Origin: Rhizobium pisi
GTDB lineage: Bacteria > Pseudomonadota > Alphaproteobacteria > Rhizobiales > Rhizobiaceae
Direction: 5' to 3'
DNA: 53,747 nucleotides
Assembly: GCF_003938655.1 (NCBI RefSeq)
Contig: NZ_RJJT01000035.1
Coordinates: forward strand, 1-53,747
Shown: piece by piece, positions 34,411 through 42,802 of the stretch
Layout of the letters: each line of letters opens with the position of its first letter
How positions within the stretch are numbered: position 1 is the first letter of the stretch
Notes under the pieces: generated by a model
Database searches by the model: none
What the model was told of the DNA's origin: nothing
Seen by the model: only the letters and a program-made list of their open reading frames with translations
Position numbers and translations under genes: made by a program

Positions 34411-34953
34411 ATGATTGGATATGAAGGGCATGACGTGATGGCGGAAAGAGTTTTCAGCGGCATGCGGCAATTACCTATCTTCGTGCCTATCGGCCTGGTG
34501 GCAATGGTGTGTTCGCAGGGCATTACTGCTGCGGCTGCCGATCTTCAATGGTCGCAGGATCCGGGCAACCACTGCAATTTCGTGGCGCCATCTTCCCTGA
34601 CCAGCGGCCCAACCTTCTGGATCGGCGCCTGTGTCGATGGAAAGGCCTCCGGGGAAGGAATGCTGCGCCGCCGGGACGGCGACAAGGCCGGTGCAGCCTT
34701 TTTCGGCCGAATGAAGGACGGTGTGCCCGAGATCGGCGTCGTCGATCTCAGCGAGGGATATAAAGCCGGCAGCTTCACCGACGGCGACATCGGCGGGCAA
34801 GCCGAGTCCGACCCGCAGAACCGGATAGATGCCTTTCGTGTCGCAGCCGAGGCGGCCCGGTCCGTCAGCACCAAATATGCCGCCGAGAAGAATGCGAGAT
34901 CTGCCCGCTTTTATGAAGAGCTGGCCAAGACACTGGAACAGCAGACGGATTGA
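34411..34953 (+). CDS. Exported hypothetical protein with MORN-like repeats
   Basis: A 180-residue protein, or 171 residues if it starts at the in-frame ATG at 34438. A signal peptide ends near AAAADLQ. The mature part has a stretch resembling MORN motifs (GACVDGKASGEGMLRRRDGD, then GRMKDGVPEIGVVDL). The C terminus is helical and charged (EAARSVSTKYAAEKNARSAR). GAGGGA lies upstream. Function unknown; periplasmic location inferred. Confidence 0.65.
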   Translation: MIGYEGHDVMAERVFSGMRQLPIFVPIGLVAMVCSQGITAAAADLQWSQDPGNHCNFVAPSSLTSGPTFWIGACVDGKASGEGMLRRRDGDKAGAAFFGRMKDGVPEIGVVDLSEGYKAGSFTDGDIGGQAESDPQNRIDAFRVAAEAARSVSTKYAAEKNARSARFYEELAKTLEQQTD

Positions 34954-35007
34954 GTATGGGCGAGAGGCTGCAACGGCGATCCTTTCTGGCAGCGCTGTCG
35001 GCAGGGC

Positions 35008-35859
35008 TCACCCGGCGAGCCTGACAATGCCGTACGGATTGAACTTGAACTCATCCACGTCGTAGGTCGAATCGAAGGAGAGCTTCGCGCGGCGCGCCTC
35101 AAGCGTCGGCTCAAGTCCCCGCTCGGCGATCTCATCGGCAACCGCATCCATGATGGCGACGACCTGCCTTTCGCTTCCGGCCGATTTCGGCACATAGACC
35201 TCCGGCAGTCCGACGAGATGAAACCCGACGCTCTCCAGATATTCCTGATCCGATAGCGGCCGCTTCGCGAAAGCCAGGCGGCCGATTTGCTGCTGGGAGA
35301 GCGTATCCTTTGCCTTCAGGGCCTTGGCGCCCTGCACGATCAGCGCTCGCCATCGGTCCAGCCCGTGGGCGATGCCGGCGGATTCGCCCTTGACGGCGAC
35401 CGCTCCTGCGCCAATCAACCGTTCGACAAGGAGGAGAGCCGCCATCGAAACCGTCACGGTCTCGCCCTGCTGCATGCTCGGCCCGAGGATATAGAGGACG
35501 GATTGATGATGAGCGACGGCGTCCTCGTCCGCCGCGCTCCAGGCATCGGGCTCGACGCGGTCCCAGCATACGGCAAACGATTGGCTCATCCGGTCATCCG
35601 GCTCGGCCTGCGAGTAGCTCTCGTCGATGCTGAACCCGGCGGCGAAATCGGCGATCGCCTGCGATGCCGCCTCGGACAGGTGGCTCAGATCACGATCCTT
35701 TCCGAGAAAGCAGAGGACATGCCGGGGCGTCACCGATGAAGCCTCGGCATGCGCCTTGGTTTGCTCGCCGGCTTCAGGGCCGGATTGCTTGGCCGACGAC
35801 GGCTTCCAGCCGATCATCGCCAATATGGACCCAAGAAGCGTGCGACGCATGAGATTCAT
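35008..35859 (-). CDS. Hypothetical protein, possible DUF4261 relative
   Basis: A 283-residue protein with a short hydrophobic N terminus (RRTLLGSILAMIGW), followed by a low-complexity stretch and a globular domain. The segments AVAVKGESAGIAHGLDRW and LVGLPEVYVPKSAG remind me of DUF4261 proteins, which share a GVA-K-ES-G-AH pattern, but this is weak. It may be anchored or exported by the N-terminal segment. It is convergent with the MORN-like gene and divergent from the ProC-like gene. Confidence 0.6.
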   Translation of the reverse strand: MNLMRRTLLGSILAMIGWKPSSAKQSGPEAGEQTKAHAEASSVTPRHVLCFLGKDRDLSHLSEAASQAIADFAAGFSIDESYSQAEPDDRMSQSFAVCWDRVEPDAWSAADEDAVAHHQSVLYILGPSMQQGETVTVSMAALLLVERLIGAGAVAVKGESAGIAHGLDRWRALIVQGAKALKAKDTLSQQQIGRLAFAKRPLSDQEYLESVGFHLVGLPEVYVPKSAGSERQVVAIMDAVADEIAERGLEPTLEARRAKLSFDSTYDVDEFKFNPYGIVRLAG

Positions 35860-36055
35860 GAAACCTTCCGTTCGGTCGAATGTTCACGAGCCACGACCTT
35901 GTAAGCGTATGAATTCCAAAACGAAAGCAGGATCATGACTTGAGACGGCGTCAGCGAGCGATACAGGGAACGCACTGCGGGCGAAGAGTGCGGTTCCACT
36001 CGTCGGCTCCGGTCGTTTCTGTTATTTTCATCTCGGAGCATATTGGAGCAATCAC

Positions 36056-36838
36056 GTGACGATAGACAACATCGGGTTCGTCGGAACCGGCGCGATCACC
36101 GAAGCAATGGTTCGCGGGCTTCTCACTGAGCCGGCCTATGCCTCGGCGATTCACGTTTCTCCGCGAAGCGTTCATATTGCGGCGACACTGGCGGACGAAT
36201 TCGCTGCCGTAAGGGTCGCAGAAGACAATCAGGACGTTGTCGATCGCAGCGACATGGTGTTCCTGGCGATACGGCCGCAGGTCGCCGAGGAGGTCGTGCG
36301 CGCCTTGTCGTTCAGGGATGGCCAAATGGTCGTCAGCCTCGTGGCGGCGACGGAACGCGAGGCCCTCTCCGACTGGATCGGCGCCAACGTGCATCTCGTC
36401 CAGGCGATCCCCCTGCCCTTCGTCGCGAAGCGGCAAGGCGCAACCGCCCTCTATCCGCCCGATGACGCGGTCGCAGCGCTGTTCGACACGCTCGGAACAG
36501 CCGTCCAGTGCCAGTCGAGAAAGGAATACGATCTTCTCGCAGCCGCGAGTTCCATGATGTCGACCTATTTCGGCATCATGGAGACGGTTGCTGGCTGGCT
36601 TGAGAAAAGCGGCCTCGAAAGGGCGAAGGGCCACGCCTACATCGCCCCGCTCTTCGCAAGCCTGGCGCAGAAGGCGACAGGCCCCAGCGGCGAGCCGTTC
36701 AGCACGCTGAGCCGCGAATTCGCGACCAGGGGCGGATTGAACGAGCAGGTTCTTTCCGATTTCGAGAAGAACGGCGGCATCGCAGCGCTGACCGCCGCGC
36801 TCGACGGCGTGCTTGCCCGCATCGAAGGCAAGAATTAG
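36056..36838 (+). CDS. Pyrroline-5-carboxylate reductase-like protein (second copy)
   Basis: A 260-residue protein with the ProC nucleotide motif IGFVGTGAITEAMVRGLL and a ProC-like C-terminal helical domain. The usual LTGLSGSGPAF block is changed to LLAAASSMMSTYFGIM, so it is a divergent paralog, possibly with another imine substrate. The start is GTG at 36056 with GGAGC 7 bases upstream. It lies next to a XRE-cupin regulator and an aminotransferase, which suggests it belongs to amino-acid catabolism rather than proline synthesis. Confidence 0.75.
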   Translation: MTIDNIGFVGTGAITEAMVRGLLTEPAYASAIHVSPRSVHIAATLADEFAAVRVAEDNQDVVDRSDMVFLAIRPQVAEEVVRALSFRDGQMVVSLVAATEREALSDWIGANVHLVQAIPLPFVAKRQGATALYPPDDAVAALFDTLGTAVQCQSRKEYDLLAAASSMMSTYFGIMETVAGWLEKSGLERAKGHAYIAPLFASLAQKATGPSGEPFSTLSREFATRGGLNEQVLSDFEKNGGIAALTAALDGVLARIEGKN

Positions 36839-36844
36839 CAAGAT

Positions 36845-37393
36845 CTAGAAGGTCGGCGGCGTGCAGGCGCTGATGACCTCGCAGGGCACCGGCCCGACGC
36901 AGCGGAAGCGGTGCGGGCGCCTGCTTTCGAAATAATAGGCGTCTCCCGGGCCAAGGATGCGCCGCTCGTCGTCAACAGTCACCTCCAGTCGTCCCGAAAG
37001 CACGATCCCGCCCTCCTCCCCTTCGTGGACAAGGGGAACCTTTCCGGTGTCCGCACCCGGCTGGTAACATTCCTTCAGTATTTGCAGGCTGCGGCCGAAC
37101 AGGTTCTCCCCGACCTGCCTGTAGGAGATGGCGCCCTTGCCGATCTCCACCAGCTCTTCGGCCGCATAAAAAGCCTTCTTCGGACGGTCGGGCTCGAAGG
37201 CGAAGAATTCCGCCAGACCGATGGGAATACCGTCGAGGATCCGCTTCAAAGCGCCGACCGAAGGGTTGGAGGCGTTCGATTCGATGAGCGAGATCGTCGA
37301 ATTCGGCACGCCGGTGCGCCTGGCGAGCTCCCGCTGTGAAAGCTTGTGGGCGATGCGGAGATGGCGAAGGCGGCTGCCGATATCGACTGACAT
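36845..37393 (-). CDS. XRE-type regulator with C-terminal cupin (PuuR-like)
   Basis: A 182-residue protein. Residues 1-65 are a lambda-repressor-type HTH (LRIAHKLSQRELARRTGVPN, STISLIESN). Residues 105-175 are a small cupin (LVHEGEEGGIVLSGRLEVTV and a later RPHRFRC). This is the PuuR/HipB-cupin layout used for regulators of putrescine and amino-acid catabolism. It is divergent from the aminotransferase gene with a 140-bp shared promoter region, so control of that gene is likely. The inducer is unknown. Confidence 0.88.
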   Translation of the reverse strand: MSVDIGSRLRHLRIAHKLSQRELARRTGVPNSTISLIESNASNPSVGALKRILDGIPIGLAEFFAFEPDRPKKAFYAAEELVEIGKGAISYRQVGENLFGRSLQILKECYQPGADTGKVPLVHEGEEGGIVLSGRLEVTVDDERRILGPGDAYYFESRRPHRFRCVGPVPCEVISACTPPTF

Positions 37394-37533
37394 GTGGGTC
37401 CGTTTGCGTTGTGCAGAATACCCAAAACATATCTTCCAATCTCTTTAATTTCAATGGCTTGCGCCGACAAAGAAAAGGACTTGTTTGCAGAGAGGAAATC
37501 GCCATCCTTCACACCATCCCAAAGGAGGCCAGG

Positions 37534-38868
37534 ATGGACCAGATCAGCAAGACGAACGCGCCCGTACTCGAAAATTTCTGGATGCCGTTCACCGCGAACC
37601 GGCAGTTCAAGGCGGCGCCGCGGCTTCTCGCTGCCGCTGAGGGCATGTATTACACCGACGTCGACGGACATCAGGTTCTCGACGGCACAGCCGGGCTCTG
37701 GTGCTGCAATGCCGGCCACGGCCGCAAGAAGATCTCCCACGCCGTCGAGCGGCAGCTGGCAACGCTCGACTATGCCCCGACTTTCCAGATGGGGCATCCT
37801 ATCGCCTTCGACTTCGCCGCGAAATTGGCCGCGAACGCACCCGGGGGCCCAGCGGCCAAGCTCGACAGGGTCTTCTTCACCGGGTCGGGTTCGGAATCGG
37901 TCGATACCGCCCTCAAGATCGCCATCGCCTATCAGCGCGCCATCGGCCAGGGCACCCGCACGCGGATCATCGGGCGCGAAAAGGGATATCACGGTGTCGG
38001 CTTCGGCGGCATTTCCGTCGGCGGCCTCGTCAACAATCGCCGGGTCTTCCCGCAGATACCGGCCGACCACATGCGCCATACGCTCGACATCGAGCGCAAT
38101 GCCTTTTCCAAGGGGCTTCCCGCTCACGGCGCGGAACTGGCGGACGATCTCGAGCGCCTGGTGCAGTTGCACGGCGCCGAAACCATCGCCGCCGTCATCG
38201 TCGAGCCGATGTCAGGATCGGCGGGCGTGATCCTGCCGCCGAAGGGCTATCTGGAAAAGCTGCGCGGGATCGCCGACAAGCACGGCATCCTGCTGATCTT
38301 CGACGAAGTCATCACCGGCTTCGGCCGTCTCGGCACGCCTTTCGCGGTCGATTACTTCGGCGTCGTGCCCGATCTCGTCACCACGGCAAAGGGCCTCACC
38401 AATGGTGCGATTCCGATGGGCGCGGTCTTTGCCAGCCGCAAGGTCTATGACGGCCTGATGGTCGGACCTGACAATGCGATCGAGCTCTTCCACGGCTACA
38501 CCTATTCCGGCCATCCCGTCGCCTGCGCCGCCGGCCTCGCCACCCTCGAAATCTACGAGGAGGAAGGCCTGCTGACCCGCGCATCAGAGCTGGCTGAACA
38601 CTGGCTGGAGGCTCTCCACTCGCTGAAGGACGCGCCTCATGTGGTCGATATCCGCAATCTCGGCCTGGTCGGCGCAGTCGAACTGGCGCCGAGGGCCGCA
38701 GCGCCGGGAACCCGAGCCTACGACGTCTTCGTCGATTGCTTCAAAAAGGGCCTGCTGATCCGCGTCACCGGCGACATCATCGCGCTCTCGCCGCCGCTCA
38801 TCATTGAAAAGGGCCAGATCGACACAATCGTCTCGATACTCGGCGACGCGCTGAAGCGCGCGGCATAG
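37534..38868 (+). CDS. Omega-amino acid:pyruvate aminotransferase (class III)
   Basis: A 444-residue PLP enzyme close to beta-alanine:pyruvate transaminase: ENFWMPFTANRQFKAAPRLL at the start, GSGSESVDTALKIA for phosphate binding, LLIFDEVITGFGR with the cofactor aspartate, and TTAKGLTNGAIPMGAV with the Schiff-base lysine. It moves an amino group from an omega-amino acid or amine to pyruvate. AAAGGAGG precedes the ATG at 37534. It is controlled probably by the divergent XRE-cupin protein and is convergent with the Lrp/AsnC gene, with a perfect stem-loop between. Confidence 0.92.
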   Translation: MDQISKTNAPVLENFWMPFTANRQFKAAPRLLAAAEGMYYTDVDGHQVLDGTAGLWCCNAGHGRKKISHAVERQLATLDYAPTFQMGHPIAFDFAAKLAANAPGGPAAKLDRVFFTGSGSESVDTALKIAIAYQRAIGQGTRTRIIGREKGYHGVGFGGISVGGLVNNRRVFPQIPADHMRHTLDIERNAFSKGLPAHGAELADDLERLVQLHGAETIAAVIVEPMSGSAGVILPPKGYLEKLRGIADKHGILLIFDEVITGFGRLGTPFAVDYFGVVPDLVTTAKGLTNGAIPMGAVFASRKVYDGLMVGPDNAIELFHGYTYSGHPVACAAGLATLEIYEEEGLLTRASELAEHWLEALHSLKDAPHVVDIRNLGLVGAVELAPRAAAPGTRAYDVFVDCFKKGLLIRVTGDIIALSPPLIIEKGQIDTIVSILGDALKRAA

Positions 38869-38872
38869 ACAC

Positions 38873-38901
38873 CGATGCGGCGGTAAACAGTCGCCGCATC
38901 G
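38873..38901. terminator. Bidirectional stem-loop between convergent genes
   Basis: CGATGCGGCG (38873-38882) and CGCCGCATCG (38892-38901) form a perfect 10-bp stem with a 9-base loop, filling the gap between the convergent aminotransferase and Lrp/AsnC genes. There is no U tract on either side. Confidence 0.6.
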
Positions 38902-38903
38902 CG

Positions 38904-39392
38904 CTATCCCACAGGCACGCCAAGCCCGACCTTGACGCGATCCATCGCGACGAAGGTCCGGAAGCGCTTGACGTTGTTGTTGCCGAAGAAGAGCCGCCGC
39001 GTCAGCGCTTCGTAGTGGGCCATCGAAGGCACAATGACAACAAGAATGAAATCCGCTTCGCCTGTGACGTAATAGCATTGCTGGATCTCGGCGGCGGCTG
39101 CGAATTCGCTCTTGGCGCGCTCGATCTGCTCGGCGGTTTCGCTGATGACTTCCACCTCGACGAAGATCGTGATCGACTGCCCCAGAGCCTCCGGCTCGAC
39201 GACCGAGACATCCGCCCGGATCACGCCCTCCTCCCGCATGCGCTTGATTCGGCGCTGAACGGCCGGCGCGGAAAGGTTCACCGCGTCGCCGATCGTTCGC
39301 TGCGGGGTCATATTGTCCCGCTGCAGAATGGCGAGGATCTTCCGATCGAACTCGTCGAGATGCGTGGGCTGATCGCGCTTGCTCAAATCCAT
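38904..39392 (-). CDS. Lrp/AsnC-family transcriptional regulator
   Basis: A 162-residue protein with an N-terminal HTH (LDEFDRKILAILQRDNMTPQ, then SAPAVQRRIKRMREEGVIR) and a C-terminal RAM ligand domain (CYYVTGEADFILVVIVPSM). The start at 39392 (MDLSKRDQ) matches family length; the longer frame from 39611 runs into the divergent gene. It is divergent from the diaminopropionate ammonia-lyase gene with a 99-bp gap containing AT-rich TTGCAA-type repeats, so it probably controls that gene in response to an amino acid. Confidence 0.9.
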   Translation of the reverse strand: MDLSKRDQPTHLDEFDRKILAILQRDNMTPQRTIGDAVNLSAPAVQRRIKRMREEGVIRADVSVVEPEALGQSITIFVEVEVISETAEQIERAKSEFAAAAEIQQCYYVTGEADFILVVIVPSMAHYEALTRRLFFGNNNVKRFRTFVAMDRVKVGLGVPVG

Positions 39393-39491
39393 GCTCCGAT
39401 GAAACAAACTTGCAAATAAACGCCAAAATATCAGCGCCTTTTGCGCAATCGTTGCAATAGAGTTCAGCGAAACCACACATTGAGGATCCTC

Positions 39492-40697
39492 ATGGTTCTC
39501 CTGAACGCCACCGCAGACTATCGACAGCCGCTTGATCCGAGGGATGCGGAAACGCTCGGACCCGCCGCTGCCGAGGAAGTGGAACGCCACCTCTCGGTCC
39601 GGGAAAACCATGCGGTTACACCGCTTGTCGCATTATCGGGGCTGGCGCGCGAGGTTGGCGTCGCTGCAATCCATATCAAGGATGAAGGCCACCGCCTTGG
39701 GCTTGGAAGCTTCAAGGCGCTCGGGGGTGCCTATGCGGTGATCCGCCTCGTTCTGGAAGAGGCCGGGCAGCGACTCGGCCGCACCGTCGATCTGGCCGAG
39801 CTGCATTCGCAGGAGGTCCGCGCCGTTGCGCGTGAGATGACCGTTGCCTGCGCCACTGACGGTAATCACGGCCGCTCCGTTGCACAAGGCGCAGAACTCG
39901 TCGGCGCGCGCGCCGCAATCTTCGTCCATTCTGGCGTCAGCGACGAGCGCGTCGCCGCCATTGCCCGCTTCGGCGCGGAGATGATCCCCGTCGAGGGAAC
40001 CTATGACGACTCCGTCCGGGAAGCGGCTCGCATCGCCGAGGCAAAGGGTTGGATCATCGTTTCCGACACGTCCTGGCCGGGCTATGAGCGGATCCCCGGC
40101 CTGGTGATGCAGGGCTACACCGCTCTCGTCAGGGAGGCTCTGAGACAAATGCCGGAGCCGCCGACCCATGTGTTCATCCAATCCGGGGTCGGCGGCATTG
40201 CCGCGGCGGTTGCCGGTCATTTGGCGATCGCGCTCGGCGACCGGCGCCCGGTCTTCACGGTCGTCGATCCCGCCCGCGCGGCATGCCTGTTCGAGACGGC
40301 GCGCGCCGGGCGTCCCGTGACGATCGCACATGGCGAACCGACCGTTATGGCGATGCTGGAATGCTACGAGCCCTCGCTTGTCGCCTGGCGGATCCTTTCC
40401 CGCGCGGCGGACGCCTTCATGACGGTTGACGAGGTGGACGCGACCGGGATCATGAACCGCCTTGCCCGCCCTGTTTCCGGCGACCAGGCGATCGTCGCCG
40501 GCGAAAGCGGCGGCGTCGGCCTCGCAGGCGCCCTCAAGGCCATCGCCGATCCCGTGATCAAGGCGGCCCTCTCGATCGACCACCGCTCCCGCATCTTTGT
40601 CGTCAACACGGAAGGCGCGACCGATCCGGGCAAATATGAAGAGATCACCGGGCTGTCGCCGCCGCGGTCGCCGCGAAGAACAGGGAAGGAGCTTTGA
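39492..40697 (+). CDS. dpaL: Diaminopropionate ammonia-lyase
   Basis: A 401-residue PLP enzyme of the tryptophan-synthase-beta fold. Visible motifs are LGLGSFKALGGAYAV with the PLP lysine, CATDGNHGRSVAQGA, FIQSGVGGIAAAVAGH for the phosphate, and GESGGVGLAG near the C terminus. DpaL (YgeX) converts 2,3-diaminopropionate to pyruvate and two ammonia. The ATG at 39492 has GAGG 6 bases before it. It is divergent from an Lrp/AsnC regulator and is followed at once by the N terminus of a hydrolase-like gene, as in the ygeX-ygeY order of enterobacteria. Confidence 0.9.
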   Translation: MVLLNATADYRQPLDPRDAETLGPAAAEEVERHLSVRENHAVTPLVALSGLAREVGVAAIHIKDEGHRLGLGSFKALGGAYAVIRLVLEEAGQRLGRTVDLAELHSQEVRAVAREMTVACATDGNHGRSVAQGAELVGARAAIFVHSGVSDERVAAIARFGAEMIPVEGTYDDSVREAARIAEAKGWIIVSDTSWPGYERIPGLVMQGYTALVREALRQMPEPPTHVFIQSGVGGIAAAVAGHLAIALGDRRPVFTVVDPARAACLFETARAGRPVTIAHGEPTVMAMLECYEPSLVAWRILSRAADAFMTVDEVDATGIMNRLARPVSGDQAIVAGESGGVGLAGALKAIADPVIKAALSIDHRSRIFVVNTEGATDPGKYEEITGLSPPRSPRRTGKEL

Positions 40698-40698
40698 T

Positions 40699-40760
40699 AT
40701 GACCGGTCAGTCGATCGATGCCGCGCGTCTGCTGGGGCGCTTCAGGACGCTCGGCGATCT
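40699..40760 (+). pseudogene. N-terminal remnant of a Zn-dependent (M20/allantoate amidohydrolase-like) hydrolase
   Basis: The ATG at 40699, 1 base after the stop of dpaL, opens with MTGQSIDAARLLGRFRTLGD, which looks like the start of allantoate amidohydrolase/hydantoinase-type M20 enzymes. After about 20 codons the similarity ends, although the frame stays open to 41121 with low-quality, arginine-rich sequence. I read this as a gene cut by a rearrangement. The short match makes the family call tentative. Confidence 0.45.
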
Positions 40761-41089
40761 GTGCTTTCAGCACCTCCTGCACGGCATCAGGGATCGGATC
40801 GGCTTGCTGATGGTCCGGATATGCTTTTTCGGAATCCCGTCGCCTGACCGACGGCAGCGCCGCCGAGCATCTGCATCAAGCCCTTTGACCGGTCGACGAA
40901 GAAGCCGCCCTCGCGGACAGAGCCGTCCTTCGGCTGTCGACGATTTCGCCGAGCTCGTCCTCCAGATCGATATCGATCGGCGCCGGCTCACTGTCATAGA
41001 GATCGGCCGGCAGGGGATCGATGGCAGCGCGAGGGCGCTTTCAAGTACCTCACCAGCGCGGCTGGCATATATAGGTCTCGCCGAACGGT

Positions 41090-41171
41090 CCCGAGGACAA
41101 AGCATGCATTCGCGGTGGTGAGACCATAGCCGTTGAGCTGGCGTTCCAGATCCGATGAAAATTGCTTGCTT
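41090..41171 (-). pseudogene. Possible Usg-family protein fragment
   Basis: Read leftward, one frame gives SKQFSSDLERQLNGYGLTTA followed by N, which resembles the N terminus of the small alphaproteobacterial Usg protein. The remaining two thirds, with the usual PDHPxLLQTYVWQ-type block, are not found, and an in-frame stop lies just before the segment. The match is short, so this is only a suggestion. Between it and 40760 nothing else is recognised. Confidence 0.35.
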
Positions 41172-41270
41172 CATCTCCGTTTCGTAACAGTCTGAAGGTG
41201 GGCGCAAAATTTTGCGGCCATCAACAGGTTTTCAAGGAAGAACGTCAGTTTATTGTTCCTTTCCAGCACG

Positions 41271-41297
41271 TTAGCAGCAGATCAATACGAGTGCTAA
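41271..41297. promoter_or_regulatory. CIRCE element (HrcA operator)
   Basis: TTAGCAGCA, nine bases, GAGTGCTAA. The right arm is a perfect match to the CIRCE consensus TTAGCACTC-N9-GAGTGCTAA and the left arm matches in its first six bases; the 9-base spacer is exact. HrcA binds CIRCE to repress groESL. It lies 150 bases upstream of a truncated groES. Confidence 0.8.
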
Positions 41298-41447
41298 TTT
41301 TTTCGTGCTGACCTCTTGAAATCGAAAAACCGGCAAACCAGATCATTTTGCGCAAAACGCTCGACTGAGGTTTTGCACCCGCCCGGACTGGTCATCCGGT
41401 CCGGCCAGGGGAACAACGTCATCATTGTTTGTCCATCGGAGGAAAAC

Positions 41448-41567
41448 ATGTCGTTCCGACCGCTTCATGATCGCATTCTTGTCCGCCGGGTTGAGTCCGA
41501 AGAGAAAACGAAGGGCGGAATCATCATTCCTCCGGCGCTCCCCGCCTGTGCCGGCAAGGATTTTTAA
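41448..41567 (+). pseudogene. groES: Truncated groES (co-chaperonin) gene
   Basis: The ATG at 41448, preceded by GGAGGAAAAC, starts MSFRPLHDRILVRRVESEEK followed by TKGGIIIP, which is the unmistakable GroES N terminus. After IIIP the sequence changes to an unrelated tail and stops at 39 codons, where GroES has about 97-104. No groEL follows. With the CIRCE element upstream this is the 5' end of a former groESL operon, cut by recombination. The short peptide lacks most of the mobile-loop and barrel residues and is unlikely to work. Confidence 0.88.
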
Positions 41568-41621
41568 GCGATCAATCGGGCTCGCCTCACCGCAAGAAGC
41601 GGGCCCTTTCCGGAGCACCAA

Positions 41622-41855
41622 ATGAGCTTACCGTCGAAAGAAGATGCCCGCCTATGCGCCAGCGTCATCAAGGAGGTTGTCGAAGCGCGAGGCCTCAAGG
41701 GCGACCACCAAGCGATTGCAACGCTAACCATCACGGTCGCGAAGCTGTACAACAAGGGCATCCGCGAACGCGACGCTCTTTTGGCTGAAACAATGCGGAT
41801 TGCCGAGATACCCACCACTTCAAGCAATCGAGCCTCGCCTGTTCCCAAGGCGTGA
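41622..41855 (+). CDS. Small hypothetical protein
   Basis: A 77-residue, mostly helical soluble protein (VIKEVVEARGLKGDHQAIAT, VAKLYNKGIRERDALLAET). It looks like a rhizobial orphan family, but I cannot assign a function. GGAGC lies upstream of the ATG. It is the first of a series of small rightward genes. Confidence 0.55.
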   Translation: MSLPSKEDARLCASVIKEVVEARGLKGDHQAIATLTITVAKLYNKGIRERDALLAETMRIAEIPTTSSNRASPVPKA

Positions 41856-41885
41856 GAATAAATGCACAGGTGCCATTGATTATCC

Positions 41886-42149
41886 ATGGAGCCAGAAATG
41901 AGAGAGGACATTAAGACAAGAGATAAAACGCACGATGTCGCTGTCACGATAACTGCGGGGCAGCTGCTTCATCCTTCTCGACATTTTGCTGATCCATGTG
42001 AGGAACTTGCCGCTGAAGACATCAGTCGTGGCGACAAGCGTGCCCTTCTCGCTTCATGGGCGTCTGATAGCGTTAAGACGCTGGACAACCACAATGAGCT
42101 ATCTGGACAGCGAGAAACTTCCGGCCTGTTCGATGCTCATGGGAGTTGA
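41886..42149 (+). CDS. Small hypothetical protein (LASWASD-type)
   Basis: An 87-residue protein. Its centre, HPSRHFADPCEELAAEDISR followed by KRALLASWASD, matches a short protein family that I associate with rhizobia in which ILASWASD is the conserved core. The tail differs from the usual one, so a frameshift near the 3' end is possible. An in-frame ATG at 41898 may be the real start. Function unknown. Confidence 0.5.
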   Translation: MEPEMREDIKTRDKTHDVAVTITAGQLLHPSRHFADPCEELAAEDISRGDKRALLASWASDSVKTLDNHNELSGQRETSGLFDAHGS

Positions 42150-42190
42150 CGGAAGATCGCGGGCTCATCGCCAGATCGAGAGGTCTCAGG

Positions 42191-42571
42191 ATGCAGAAGG
42201 TCGAACAACAGGGAAATCTTTTACCCAAACTCAATACGGTGAATGCTATAGCAGGAGCGGTATTGTTTTGCTGCCCCTGGGTTTTGAGCTATGACGGGCT
42301 CGTGCTTGCATCAATCAACGCATGGATCGGTGGCCTGGCATTGATGGTTGCCGCCGTCGCTGCTGCAACAGACCGCTGGCCGAAGCTGAATTTGGTATGT
42401 TTGTCGATCGGCGTCTGGATCTTCGCAGTGCCATGGCTCCTGAATTTTTCCAACAAGGTTGATCCTGCCACCTCACATTTCGCGACAGGGGTTATAGTTA
42501 TGCTCGTATCCCTTGTATGTTTAGGTGGCAGATGGATCACGATGAAGCCCTCGAAAGAGCCAAGGCCATGA
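42191..42571 (+). CDS. SPW-repeat membrane protein
   Basis: A 126-residue inner-membrane protein with four predicted helices in two similar halves. Each half has a Pro-Trp motif (FCCPWVLSY and FAVPWLLNF), the hallmark of the SPW repeat family. The ATG at 42191 has GAGAGG upstream; the in-frame TTG at 42146 is rejected. The family is widespread in rhizobia and actinobacteria with no known function; stress-related roles are suspected. Confidence 0.82.
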   Translation: MQKVEQQGNLLPKLNTVNAIAGAVLFCCPWVLSYDGLVLASINAWIGGLALMVAAVAAATDRWPKLNLVCLSIGVWIFAVPWLLNFSNKVDPATSHFATGVIVMLVSLVCLGGRWITMKPSKEPRP

Positions 42572-42682
42572 TGGTCCAGTTGACCGCATACGGGACGCGC
42601 GGTGGAGTGCGCCAATCTTAAACTCATACGATGCCGTCACCAACGGCAATTTCGACGACGACGAACCGCTTCTGGACACCCG
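42532..42682 (+). pseudogene. Possible frameshifted small gene
   Basis: The ATG at 42532, overlapping the end of the SPW gene, opens MDHDEALERAKAMMVQLTAY and stops at 42621. A second frame, open across the same point, continues NSYDAVTNGNFDDDEPLLDT and ends at 42682. Both halves look like real protein, and joining them would give about 50 residues. No family is known, so the reading is tentative. Confidence 0.28.
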
Positions 42683-42802
42683 GCATTAGTTGCATCGGGC
42701 TCAAAATTCTTCTGCAAAGATTCTGCCTGAGGATCGCGCATCATGAGGCATGTTCATTTATAAGAATTCTGATATCTTCCGCGATCGAACGGAGTGGGTG
42801 TT

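Noticed and set aside
35951..36841. 296-codon frame on the minus strand
   Set aside because: Antisense shadow of the second ProC-like gene.
40767..41207. 146-codon frame on the minus strand
   Set aside because: Arginine- and serine-rich translation typical of a shadow; a different frame in the same stretch gives the better, though weak, Usg-like match.
42000..42060. GGAAC-type EcfG promoter inside 41886-42149
   Set aside because: GGAAC is present but the spacing to the nearest CGT-type element is too long and it lies within coding sequence.
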